This document shows positions 1 to 17,878 of a DNA stretch of 64,000 bases, one piece after another. Under the pieces are notes generated by a model. The model was given only the letters and a program-made list of their open reading frames with translations. It was not told the origin of the DNA and did no database searches. Made by a program: the position numbers and the translations under genes. How positions within the stretch are numbered: the first letter of the stretch is position 1; the number at the start of each line of letters is the position of its first letter. Location of the stretch: NCBI RefSeq assembly GCF_905397285.1, contig NZ_CAJPUX010000013.1, forward strand, positions 1 through 64,000. The letters run 5' to 3'. Source of the stretch: Cupriavidus plantarum. Lineage in GTDB: Bacteria; Pseudomonadota; Gammaproteobacteria; Burkholderiales; Burkholderiaceae.

Positions 1-1500
1 AAGCACCGCCTCCCGAAACCGGGGGTCCTCGTCCTCGGCATCGGCGGCCTCGAGCGCGATATCGGCGACGAGCGCCTCGGGCGCAGCGATCATCTGCCGC
101 AGCACCGAAACATAATGCCGCTGCAAGCGCTCAACCGTCCCATGCTCGAACAGGTCGGACGCATAGCCGAACACACCTTCGATACCGTCTTCATCCTCCT
201 GCGTGTCCAGGGCCAGATCGACCTTGGCCGCGCTCGCCGTCCGGGCGACCCGCTCGAGGGTCAGGCCCGGTAGCTGCCGTAACGCCCGCAAATCCCGCCG
301 CTGGTGATTCAGCATGACCTGAAACAACGGGTTATGAGACAAGCTCCGCTCGGGCTGCAAAGCCTCGACCAGTTGCTCGAACGGCAGCTCCTGATGCGCC
401 TGCGCCTGCTGCACGGACTCGCGGGCCTCGCCCAGCAACGCGAGCACGGACCGGGTGCCATCGATCCGCGCCCGCAGCACCTGCGTGTTCACGAAGAAGC
501 CAACGGTACGGGACGTCTCCGCGCGGTTGCGGTTGGCGACCGGCACGCCGATGCGGATGTCGTGCTGCCCGGTGTAGCGGTAGAGCAGGATCTGGAACGC
601 TGTGAGCAACACCGTAAAGGCAGTCGTACCGGCCCGCTGAGCCAGGCCAGCCAGTTGCAGCGCCTCGTCACGCCCAAGCGCAAACGACACGGTGCCACCG
701 CGGTGCGACGGCACGGCCGGCCGCGCACGGTCCGCAGGCAACTCGAGCACCACGGGGTCGTCGCCAAGCGCGCCACGCCAGTAGTCGAGCTGCCGCTCGC
801 GCTCTCCCGCCTCGAGCCAGTGACGCTGCCACGAAGCATAGTCCGCATACTGCGCCTCAACCGGCAGCAACCGCACCGGCTGCCCGGAAGCGTAAGCCGC
901 ATAAAGCGAAGCAAACTCGTCGATGACGACGCCCATCGACCATCCATCGGAGACGATATGGTGCATCGTGACGAGCAACACATGATCGTCCGTCGCCAGC
1001 CGCAGCAACCGCACCCGCATCAACGGCCCATGCGCGAGATCGAACGGCGCAGTGGCCTCGGCATCCACGTGCCCCGTCAACGTCGCCTCGGTAACGTCGA
1101 CGAGCGGAATCGATACAGAAAAGGGCGCATGAACGCGCTGCACCGTCTCCCCATCGCGTTCATGAAACGTCGTGCGCAGACTCTCGTGCCGCGAGACCAA
1201 CGCATCGAAAGCCGCCTGCAGCGCAGAGACGTCCAACGCTCCCCGTAACCGCAACATCCCCGCCAGATGATAAGAACTCCCGGCCGGATCGAGCTTCCAA
1301 AGAAACCACATCCGCCGCTGCGCCGCCGACAACGGCAATTCGTCGCCAGCCGCGGCGCCAGCGCGCCACTCGCCCGTCACGGGCAGGATGGAGAAATCGA
1401 TACCCTGCGTACGCAAGCGCTCCAGCAGAACGCGCCGCTTGTCCTGCGGCAGCGCGACGTAACGCCGGACCAGGTCACGGCCTGTTTGTGGGTCCATCAT
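1..1500 (-). CDS. Non-ribosomal peptide synthetase, N-terminal condensation domain (truncated by window edge)
   Basis: This is the 5' part of a second NRPS, continuing past the left edge. The ATG at 1500 lies 3 bases after the stop codon of the preceding NRPS, so the two are surely co-transcribed. After about 45 residues of linker the protein enters a condensation domain (PLSAAQRRMWFLW). The catalytic motif HHIVSDGWS is read around 940-970, followed by the usual SHNPLFQVM and late-C-domain signatures. It should accept the peptide from the C-terminal PCP of the upstream NRPS and extend the siderophore chain. An adenylation domain should follow beyond the edge. NRPS condensation domain is certain; substrate is unknown. 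Confidence 0.93.
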   Translation of the reverse strand, partial: MMDPQTGRDLVRRYVALPQDKRRVLLERLRTQGIDFSILPVTGEWRAGAAAGDELPLSAAQRRMWFLWKLDPAGSSYHLAGMLRLRGALDVSALQAAFDALVSRHESLRTTFHERDGETVQRVHAPFSVSIPLVDVTEATLTGHVDAEATAPFDLAHGPLMRVRLLRLATDDHVLLVTMHHIVSDGWSMGVVIDEFASLYAAYASGQPVRLLPVEAQYADYASWQRHWLEAGERERQLDYWRGALGDDPVVLELPADRARPAVPSHRGGTVSFALGRDEALQLAGLAQRAGTTAFTVLLTAFQILLYRYTGQHDIRIGVPVANRNRAETSRTVGFFVNTQVLRARIDGTRSVLALLGEARESVQQAQAHQELPFEQLVEALQPERSLSHNPLFQVMLNHQRRDLRALRQLPGLTLERVARTASAAKVDLALDTQEDEDGIEGVFGYASDLFEHGTVERLQRHYVSVLRQMIAAPEALVADIALEAADAEDEDPRFREAVL

Positions 1501-1503
1501 CGG

Positions 1504-11115
<9,612 letters not shown>

Positions 11116-11194
11116 TGCAGCCCTTCCAGTGAATTCGTCGACATGTCCCATGCAGAGTGGGACAAAGGGGTAGACGAGCCAGGGCGGCGTGAAT

Positions 11195-11926
11195 TTAGGC
11201 GGCGCGCGCCTTCGCGCAGGTCAGCGGGCAGACGCCGCAGTAGTCCTCGCCGGGCAGGCGGTAGTTGAGGCAGCAGACGCGCCGCACGCGGCGTGCGTCA
11301 CCGTCGATGGAGGCCTGCTTTGAGGGGAGTTGTCGTGGGGTGAGGGGTCGGTAAGCCGGCCCCAGCGCGCCGGCATTCGCCAGCCATTCCGCGAGCGCCG
11401 CGCGCCGTGAGGCTTCCACCGCTGGATGCCCGCACAACACCTCTCCCACGGTCTGGACGAATTCGGCCGCGTGGCTCCACAACACGCGCGGGGACGCCCG
11501 CAGCGGCGCCATCGCCTGGAAGATGGGCGCCAGGTTTTGTCGCACGAGCAGGTCGATCGCTACCACAAAGTCATGGCCAATGACTGTGCGGGCATCGCCG
11601 ATATGGATACGTTCGGCCCGACAGTCGCGCGCAAGCGACACCTCGATGTCATCGAGCGACACCGGCAACGCGCGTTCCAGCACCACGGCGGACACCAGCA
11701 CGGGCGGCACGATCGCCAGGCAATAGCGTCGCGTCCACCACGAAGCCAGCGCCGGCAAATCAGTCGCGCCGAGCGCCTTGCCATAGCCGCGCACCAGTTC
11801 GGCGATTCCGTCGATGTCCGCGAGACGCGCGCCAGGCTTGGCATCCGGCGGTGCCGGCAGGGCCGTCAGCCCTTCGCCATAAGGGCGGAGCGGCCCGGGA
11901 AAGAACGGCGCGAGTTCTGGCAGCAA
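11195..11926 (-). CDS. FhuF-like siderophore-iron reductase
   Basis: A 243-residue cytoplasmic ferric-siderophore reductase. The C-terminus has the family's [2Fe-2S] cysteine pattern, CC followed by ten residues and CxxC (VCCLN...YCGVCPLT). It would reduce the imported ferric siderophore so that iron is released. The frame starts with TTG at 11926, preceded by GGAG at a sensible distance. It is the first gene of the leftward operon and ends 79 bases before the NRPS start. It diverges from the TonB-dependent receptor, so both promoters lie in 11927-12197. FhuF assignment is strong; the cognate substrate is inferred from context. Confidence 0.9.
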   Translation of the reverse strand: MLPELAPFFPGPLRPYGEGLTALPAPPDAKPGARLADIDGIAELVRGYGKALGATDLPALASWWTRRYCLAIVPPVLVSAVVLERALPVSLDDIEVSLARDCRAERIHIGDARTVIGHDFVVAIDLLVRQNLAPIFQAMAPLRASPRVLWSHAAEFVQTVGEVLCGHPAVEASRRAALAEWLANAGALGPAYRPLTPRQLPSKQASIDGDARRVRRVCCLNYRLPGEDYCGVCPLTCAKARAA

Positions 11927-12099
11927 GACGTATCTCCGGAGGCGTTGCGTGCGTCATCGCCCCGCGATGGCATCCCGCACGGCGCGCTACGCGCACGCAC
12001 TACTGGTGACGATTTGGCGCGCCAGAAATTTAATCCCCCGAAAAACCCCGCGTTTTGAACGGGAAAGATTGTTGCCTGTGCCTGACTCTCTACGTAATA

Positions 12100-12118
12100 A
12101 TTGCGAATTATTCGCATT
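12100..12118. promoter_or_regulatory. Fur-box-like operator upstream of the siderophore receptor
   Basis: The sequence ATTGCGAATTATTCGCATT resembles the Fur-box pattern of beta-proteobacteria and differs at one base from the site at 16749-16767 before the ECF sigma gene. It overlaps a perfect AATAATT-GCG-AATTATT inverted repeat. It sits about 80 bases before the receptor start and in the divergent region shared with the fhuF-NRPS operon. Iron repression is inferred; binding was not tested. Confidence 0.7.
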
Positions 12119-12197
12119 AGCGTTCGCGTTTACAAAATAATTCAGGCGAATCTGACCCTTTTCTTATTTTTCACACAACAAAGCAGGGGAGCTTTTC

Positions 12198-14435
12198 ATG
12201 GGAGCCAAGGTATCCAGCGCGCGCCGGACGGAAGTCGGGCGGGCGGTCATCGTTTTGTTCGCGCTGGCGGGCGGCGCCGCCCACGCGCAGGAGTCGGGAA
12301 GCGCCGGTACCAACGCCGCCACAAACGCCACCACAAACGCCACCACAAACGCGAACGTACTGCCTCAGGTCACGGTACGCGCGCCCGTGGAGACGCCCAC
12401 TGGGCCGATAGCGGGCTATGTTGCCAAGCGCAGCGCCACGGCGACCAAGACCGACACGCCCCTGCTGGAAACGCCCCAGTCCATCAGCGTGATCACGCGC
12501 GACCAGATGGAAGACCGCGGCGTGCAGAACCTGTCCGATGCGTTCGCCTACACCGCCGGCATCATTGGCGACAACGTCGCCGAGGGCCGCTACGACAAAC
12601 CGGTGATCCGCGGCTTCGCGGCGCGCCAGTACATGGACGGCCTGTACGTCAACTACTACGCCAGCGGCTATCTGATGCCGCGCGTGGAGACCTACGGCCT
12701 CGAGCGCGTGGAAATCCTGCGCGGGCCGAGCTCGGTGCTGTACGGCGCCAACGCGCCCGGCGGCCTCGTGAACCTCGTCAGCAAGCGCCCGACCGCCGAT
12801 ACGCTGCGCGAAATCAACCTCCAGTACGGTTCGTACGATCGCAAGCAGGCGAGCTTCGACATCGGCGGCGCGGTGGACGAGAACAAGACCGTCCTGTATC
12901 GCCTGACGGGCCTGTTCCGCAAGTCCGATACGCAGGTGGACTGGGCGGGCGACGACCGCATCTTCATCGCGCCGTCGCTGACCATCCGTCCGTCCGCCGA
13001 TACCACCTTCACGCTGCTGACCCATTACCAGCACGACAAGCAAGGCACGGCCATCAACTTCCTGCCGCGGCAGGGATCGGTGACGGACACGGTCGGCGGC
13101 CGCCGCATCTCCACGTCGTTCTTCACGGGTGAACCCTCGTTCAACACGTTCGATCGCGAGGAATACGCCATCGGTTACGAGTTCGAGCATCGGTTCAACG
13201 ACACGTTCCGCGTGCGCCAGAGCGCGCGGTACATGCACTCGAACCTGTTCTACACCGGCGTGTACGCGGTCGGCTGGAACAACGCGGCTCAGACGCTGTT
13301 GAACCGCGGGTCCCTGAGCGCGGGCGGTTCGCTCGATACCATCGGGCTGGACACGAACCTGGAGGCCAAATTCTCCACCGGGCCGATCCGCCATACGGCG
13401 ATCGTGGGCGTGGACTACCAGCACGGCAGCTTCGACGACCGCCAGGGCTTCGGCACCGTCGGCACGCCGCCGCTTGGCCTGATCAACCCGTTCAGCCCCG
13501 TCTATGGCGCGACGATCAACCCGATCGCCTCGTACACGCTGGTGGACCAGTCGCAGCGCCAGCTCGGTCTCTATTTCCAGGATCAGATGAAGCTGACCGA
13601 TCGCCTGACCTTCGTGGCGGGCGGCCGGCAGGACTGGGCGAACGCGAGCACCAATACGCGCCGACAGACGACGGCCACCGGGGCGACCACCGCGCCCACC
13701 AACGCGGGCATCGACCAGAACGACTTCACCTACCGCTTTGGCCTCGTCTACGATACGCCGATCGGTCTGGCCCCATATGCCAGCTACTCCACGTCGTTCC
13801 AGCCGCAGGCGGGCGTGACCGCGCAGGGCACGCCGTTCGAGCCGACCACGGGCAAGCAGACCGAGGTGGGCGTGAAGTTCCAGCCCACGGGCTTCAACAG
13901 CTTCGTCACCGCGTCGCTGTACGACCTGCGCCAGCAAAACGTGCTGACGCGCGATCCGACCAATACGCTGTTCCAGATCCAGACCGGCGAGATCCGTTCG
14001 CGCGGCTTCGAGATCGACGGTACGTTCGACTTCAACAATGGCTTCAAGGCACTGGCCGCGTACACGTACATGGATCAGGAAGTCACCAAGAGCAACAACA
14101 CCGATCTGGGCAAGACGCCGACCAATCGTCCGCGCCATGTCGCCTCCCTGTGGGTGGACTACACCCAGCGCACCGGCTGGGCCAAGGGCCTTGGCGGCGG
14201 CGTGGGCGTGCGCTATATCGGCAAGAGCTACGGCGACGCGCTCAACACGTTCGAGGTGCCGGAAGTCTGGCTGATGGATGCCGCGCTGCATTACACGCTG
14301 GATCAGCACTGGCGCTTCTCGATCACCGCGACCAACCTGCTCGACAAGGAATACGTCGGCCAGTGCGGGAGCGCGACCACCTGCTACTACGGCTATCGCC
14401 GCAACGTGATCGGCACGGCGACCTATCGTTTCTGA
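12198..14435 (+). CDS. TonB-dependent ferric-siderophore receptor
   Basis: A 745-residue outer-membrane receptor. The N-terminus has a signal peptide (hydrophobic stretch ending AHAQ), then a short Asn-Ala-Thr-Thr repeat linker, a TonB-box-like stretch (LPQVTVRAP) and the plug domain (ETPQSISVITRDQMEDRG). The beta-barrel ends in aromatic F (TATYRF), as expected for BAM-dependent insertion. There is no N-terminal secretin/TonB signalling domain between the signal peptide and plug, so it is a transporter and not a FecA-type transducer. It is preceded by a Fur-box-like site and diverges from fhuF. It probably imports the siderophore made by the adjacent NRPS. Confidence 0.95.
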   Translation: MGAKVSSARRTEVGRAVIVLFALAGGAAHAQESGSAGTNAATNATTNATTNANVLPQVTVRAPVETPTGPIAGYVAKRSATATKTDTPLLETPQSISVITRDQMEDRGVQNLSDAFAYTAGIIGDNVAEGRYDKPVIRGFAARQYMDGLYVNYYASGYLMPRVETYGLERVEILRGPSSVLYGANAPGGLVNLVSKRPTADTLREINLQYGSYDRKQASFDIGGAVDENKTVLYRLTGLFRKSDTQVDWAGDDRIFIAPSLTIRPSADTTFTLLTHYQHDKQGTAINFLPRQGSVTDTVGGRRISTSFFTGEPSFNTFDREEYAIGYEFEHRFNDTFRVRQSARYMHSNLFYTGVYAVGWNNAAQTLLNRGSLSAGGSLDTIGLDTNLEAKFSTGPIRHTAIVGVDYQHGSFDDRQGFGTVGTPPLGLINPFSPVYGATINPIASYTLVDQSQRQLGLYFQDQMKLTDRLTFVAGGRQDWANASTNTRRQTTATGATTAPTNAGIDQNDFTYRFGLVYDTPIGLAPYASYSTSFQPQAGVTAQGTPFEPTTGKQTEVGVKFQPTGFNSFVTASLYDLRQQNVLTRDPTNTLFQIQTGEIRSRGFEIDGTFDFNNGFKALAAYTYMDQEVTKSNNTDLGKTPTNRPRHVASLWVDYTQRTGWAKGLGGGVGVRYIGKSYGDALNTFEVPEVWLMDAALHYTLDQHWRFSITATNLLDKEYVGQCGSATTCYYGYRRNVIGTATYRF
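12309..12352 (+). repeat. Short tandem repeat in receptor N-terminus
   Basis: Tandem units of about 12 bases (gccaccacaaac, with a first variant gccgccacaaac) encode an Asn-Ala-Thr-Thr linker directly after the signal peptide of the receptor. The unit length is a multiple of three, so copy number changes would not break the frame. Confidence 0.8.
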
Positions 14436-14565
14436 TGTTACTGATCGTAAAAGGCTGAAATACGCGTCGTCAGGCGCGGAAATGGGAGGAAAGGGCAGGG
14501 AAGGGGTAATTCGCGGCCGGTGTCGTTCGTCAACCCAGATAACGAACGCCACCACGGACCCGCGC

Positions 14566-16287
14566 ATGACCGCTTCCCCTGCCCAAGCTTCAGCCCGCTC
14601 CCCCTCTCCCCCCTCCACGTCGCTTTCGCTCCGGCGCGTGCTGTTCCAGGCGTCCGGACGACTGCTCGCACTGGGCATCGTCGCCAGCCTCGGCGGCGGC
14701 GCGGCCGCCGTAGGGCTCGTCGCGACCATCAACGCGGCGCTAAGCACCCCGCCAGAGGGCCTGTCCGCGCTCGGCCTGCGCTTCGCCGCGCTTGCGGTCC
14801 TCGTGCTTGTGTGCCGCACGGTCTCGCTGATGCTGTTCGTCCGCCTGAACCAGACCGTGCTCGCGCGCCTGCGCGAGCATGTCGGCGCGCGCCTGCTGGC
14901 CGCACCGTATCGCGATCTGGAGCGTCTGGGCGGCGGGCAGGGCATGGCGCTGCTGGGCGAGGACACCAATCAGGTAGCGACGCTGCTGGTTGCCATGCCA
15001 TTCATCGTGATGAACGGCACCATCGTCGTGGGCTGCCTGAGCTACCTCGCATGGCTGTCGTGGCAGGTGTTCCTGCTCTCGCTGGTAGCGGTGTTCGGCG
15101 GATCGCTGTGTTATCGCGCGAGTCGCAAGCGCTCGCAGCACGCGCTGCGGGAGGCCGCGCGGTGGCAGGACGTGCTGACGGGCCACTTCAGCGCGATCTT
15201 CAGCGGGGCCAAGGAGCTCAAGCTCAATCGCGCGCGCAGCGCGGCGTTTCTCGGCGGCCCGCTGGCCGATGCCATCGACCGCGTGCGCGCGCATCGCACG
15301 GCGGGCTTGTCGCTGCTGTATCTGTCGCTGACCATCGGCAGCACGTTGTTCTTCGTGGTCATCGGGATCATATTGTTTGTGTTGCAACGCCCGCTCGGTG
15401 CCGATGCCGCCGTCGCGAGCGGCTATACGCTCGTGTTCCTGTACATGATGGCGCCGCTCGAAGGGCTGCTCAACAGCCTGCCGCAGATGAACATGGCGCG
15501 CGTGGCATGCCAGCGCATCGAGCAGGCCGCGGCAACGCTGGATGCGGATCATGCCGCGCCGATGCACGCCACGGTCGATGGCGTCGCCGAATCGTTCCGC
15601 GAACTCTCGCTGCACGGTGTGACGCACCGCTATCACCGCGAATCCGAGGATGCGTCATTCCTGCTCGGCCCTATCGACATGTCGCTGCGCGCGGGCGAAG
15701 TGGTGTTTCTCGTCGGCGGCAATGGCAGTGGCAAGACCACGCTGGCGAAGCTGCTCGTAGGCCTGTACGCGCCCGAGGGCGGTCATGTCACCGTGAACGG
15801 CCGTACGCTATCGGGCAGCGTCGGCGCCGCCATGCACCGTGAGCAATGCACGGCGGTGTTCTCCGACTTTCATCTGTTCGACAGCCTTGTCGGCCTGTCG
15901 GGGGCAGCCATCGATGCGCGCGCCAACCGGCTCATCGCGCGGCTGCAACTCGAGCACAAGGTGTCGGTAGCCGACGGTATGTTCTCGACCCGCGCGCTGT
16001 CGCAGGGCCAGCGCAAGCGGCTCGCGCTCGTCGCCGCATGCCTCGAAGACCGTCCGGTCATCGTGCTCGACGAATGGGCCGCCGACCAGGACCCCGCCTT
16101 CAAGGCCATCTTCTATCGCGAAATCCTTGGCGAGTTGCGCGCACAGGGCAAGGCCGTGCTGGTGATCTCTCACGACGACCGCTACTTCGATGCCGCGGAC
16201 CGCATGGTGTGGATCGAAAACGGCCGGCTCACCGACACACCGCCCGCTGCCGGGCCGGCGTCGCGCGCAGACGTGCGTGTCGCCTGA
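14566..16287 (+). CDS. Cyclic peptide / siderophore export ABC transporter (PvdE/SyrD family)
   Basis: A fused membrane plus ATPase exporter of 573 residues from the ATG at 14566; the open frame begins further upstream without a better start. The N-terminal half has about six hydrophobic helices. The C-terminal half has Walker A GGNGSGKTT (near residue 383), the signature LSQGQRKRLA (near 478) and Walker B VIVLDEW (near 497). The FSDFHLFD stretch and LSQGQ form are typical of the PvdE/SyrD group that moves peptides or siderophore precursors across the inner membrane. It lies between the receptor and the regulators, in the same direction, so it is likely the exporter for this siderophore. Confidence 0.92.
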   Translation: MTASPAQASARSPSPPSTSLSLRRVLFQASGRLLALGIVASLGGGAAAVGLVATINAALSTPPEGLSALGLRFAALAVLVLVCRTVSLMLFVRLNQTVLARLREHVGARLLAAPYRDLERLGGGQGMALLGEDTNQVATLLVAMPFIVMNGTIVVGCLSYLAWLSWQVFLLSLVAVFGGSLCYRASRKRSQHALREAARWQDVLTGHFSAIFSGAKELKLNRARSAAFLGGPLADAIDRVRAHRTAGLSLLYLSLTIGSTLFFVVIGIILFVLQRPLGADAAVASGYTLVFLYMMAPLEGLLNSLPQMNMARVACQRIEQAAATLDADHAAPMHATVDGVAESFRELSLHGVTHRYHRESEDASFLLGPIDMSLRAGEVVFLVGGNGSGKTTLAKLLVGLYAPEGGHVTVNGRTLSGSVGAAMHREQCTAVFSDFHLFDSLVGLSGAAIDARANRLIARLQLEHKVSVADGMFSTRALSQGQRKRLALVAACLEDRPVIVLDEWAADQDPAFKAIFYREILGELRAQGKAVLVISHDDRYFDAADRMVWIENGRLTDTPPAAGPASRADVRVA

Positions 16288-16365
16288 ACGAATGCGTATG
16301 AGTACAATGACGCGACAAGTGCCCGCCTCGAGGCGGGCGACGGAACGGGTATTTGGGAGTCATTC

Positions 16366-16623
16366 GTGGGAGAACTGCACAAGACGGGCGACGATCCCGT
16401 TTGGGATGCGGCGCTGGGCTGGGTCATGTTGATGCGTGACCAGCAACTGGACGCTCAGGCCGAGCAACGCCTGCTCGACTGGCTCGGCACCTCGCCCCGC
16501 CACGCGGAGCAATTCAGGCAGGCGCTGGTGGTCTGGCAGGTCACCGGCAAATTGTCGCCGGAACTCACCGCCGCCATCGATCCGCAGCGCGCAACGAAGG
16601 GCAACGACGCCGCCGCGCGCTAA
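16366..16623 (+). CDS. Stand-alone FecR N-terminal (DUF4880-like) domain protein
   Basis: An 85-residue protein starting at GTG 16366 with GGGAG just upstream. It matches the cytoplasmic N-terminal domain of FecR-type anti-sigma regulators (ALGWVMLMRDQQLD, LLDWLGTSPRHAEQFRQAL). A full FecR is over 300 residues and has a membrane helix and a periplasmic domain; both are absent and the frame ends cleanly. It lies 78 bases after the exporter and before the ECF sigma gene. It may be a relic or a minimal cytoplasmic modulator of the sigma factor. The domain identity is fairly secure, the role is not. Confidence 0.7.
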   Translation: MGELHKTGDDPVWDAALGWVMLMRDQQLDAQAEQRLLDWLGTSPRHAEQFRQALVVWQVTGKLSPELTAAIDPQRATKGNDAAAR

Positions 16624-16748
16624 CTCCTGGCTCACGCGATCGGGGCTGAACGCCCCGTTTCCGGCGCGATATTGCGCCGTCATACCCCCGTCATCGACCA
16701 TTGCCAACAATCCTCATGGCACATCGAATGACCCTATGCCGCGAATGC

Positions 16749-16767
16749 ATTGCGAATGATTCGCATT
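16749..16767. promoter_or_regulatory. Fur-box-like operator upstream of the ECF sigma factor
   Basis: ATTGCGAATGATTCGCATT is a near-perfect palindrome of the type bound by Fur and differs at one base from the site at 12100-12118. The preceding GCGAATGC (16741-16748) extends it into an overlapping repeat. It ends about 40 bases before the sigma-factor start, so iron repression of the sigma gene is likely. Confidence 0.75.
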
Positions 16768-16807
16768 TCACGTAGCATATTTGACGAATTTCTCCCGGGG
16801 GTATCGA

Positions 16808-17392
16808 ATGAGTGAGAAGTCGATGGAGCTAGGGAATATCGCGGATAGAGGTGCGGAGCCGGTGCGGATGAACCAGGAGCTTTACGGCGTGTTCATCAGC
16901 TACCGCCGCGCCCTGATCGAAGCCGCGGCGCGCATCGTCGGCTCGCGCGAGAGCGCCGAGGACGTGGTGCAGGACACATTCGTCAAGCTGTTCGACCAGG
17001 ACAAGGCCATCGTCGTGCGGTATCCGGTGAGCTATCTGTTCCAGACGGTTCGAAATCTGGCGATCGATCGGCATCGTCATCACGAGGTGGAAAACCGCCA
17101 CGTCGGCGCCGAGGAGGAAGGGCTGCTCGTCACGAGCGAGGCCGCGTCGCCGGAGAACGTCATGCTCGGCCAGCAGGCGCTGAGTTCCGTCATGGACGCG
17201 CTTGCCTCGTTGCCGGAACGCACACAGTGGGCGTTCGAGATGTATCGCTTCCGTGGGGTGCCGCAGAAGGACATCGCGGTGATGCTCAACGTCTCGCCGA
17301 CGCTGGTCAACTTCATGATCCGGGATGCGATGACCTGCTGCCGTGACGCCCTGTTCGGGCCCAGTGGCGTGGATGGGGGCGCGGCGGCATGA
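16808..17392 (+). CDS. ECF RNA polymerase sigma factor (FecI/PvdS type)
   Basis: A 194-residue sigma-70 family protein from ATG 16808 (a GGGGG stretch lies just upstream; an open frame exists from 16781). Region 2 is seen as ESAEDVVQDTFVKLFD and SYLFQTVRNLAIDRHRHH; region 4 as LPERTQWAFEMYRFRGVPQKDIA. The group includes FecI and PvdS, which activate iron-uptake genes. The Fur-box-like site before it, the receptor without a signalling domain and the truncated FecR suggest Fur-controlled rather than surface-signalled activation, as for PvdS/OrbS (inference). Likely targets are the NRPS operon, the receptor and the exporter. Confidence 0.92.
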   Translation: MSEKSMELGNIADRGAEPVRMNQELYGVFISYRRALIEAAARIVGSRESAEDVVQDTFVKLFDQDKAIVVRYPVSYLFQTVRNLAIDRHRHHEVENRHVGAEEEGLLVTSEAASPENVMLGQQALSSVMDALASLPERTQWAFEMYRFRGVPQKDIAVMLNVSPTLVNFMIRDAMTCCRDALFGPSGVDGGAAA

Positions 17393-17398
17393 CTCGCG

Positions 17399-17878
17399 TC
17401 ACCGGCGGCCCAGCCGGCTCACCGCCTGCCCGATGGCCTTGAGAATGCGCGGGTACGTCCCGCATCGGCACAGGACCCGGCTCATCGCGGTCTTGATCGC
17501 CTCGTCCGATGGCGCGCGTGTCCGCGCGAGCAAATGCGCGGCGGCGATCAGCTGCGCGCTCTGGCAGTAACCGCACTGCACGACGTCGCAGTCGATCCAC
17601 GCCTGCCGCAGCGCATCGGCCACGGGACCCGATAGCCCTTCGATCGTCGTGATCCGCTTCGCGCCGCGCTGGCGCAACTCGCCCAGCGTCAGCTGGCAGG
17701 CATATTCGGCCTCGTCGTCCACGATGACCGTGCAGGCGCCGCAGACGCTGACGCCACAGCCGAACTTCGTTCCAGTCAGGTGCTTGTCGCACCGAAGGGC
17801 CCAAAGCAGGGGAGTGGCGGCTTCGGCGTGGAACTCGGTGGGTTGCCCGTTGAGATCGATCTGCACCACGTGTTCCAT
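17399..17878 (-). CDS. Isoquinoline 1-oxidoreductase-type small subunit, [2Fe-2S]
   Basis: A 159-residue xanthine-dehydrogenase-family iron-sulfur subunit. The first cluster motif is TGTKFGCGVSVCGACTV with a further cysteine at EYAC; the second is VQCGYCQSAQ and VLCRCGTYPRI. It passes electrons from the molybdenum subunit encoded directly upstream. Its start lies inside the 3' end of that gene, giving an unusually long 103-base overlap. It converges on the sigma factor, whose stop is only 6 bases away. The substrate cannot be read from the sequence; aldehydes or N-heterocycles are typical of the family. Confidence 0.9.
   Translation of the reverse strand: MEHVVQIDLNGQPTEFHAEAATPLLWALRCDKHLTGTKFGCGVSVCGACTVIVDDEAEYACQLTLGELRQRGAKRITTIEGLSGPVADALRQAWIDCDVVQCGYCQSAQLIAAAHLLARTRAPSDEAIKTAMSRVLCRCGTYPRILKAIGQAVSRLGRR

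Noticed and set aside
12171..14969. A 932-codon open frame on the minus strand opposite the receptor and exporter genes
   Set aside because: It is antisense to two certain genes, is rich in Arg/Ala/Gly and has no recognisable domain; long shadow frames are common at this GC content.
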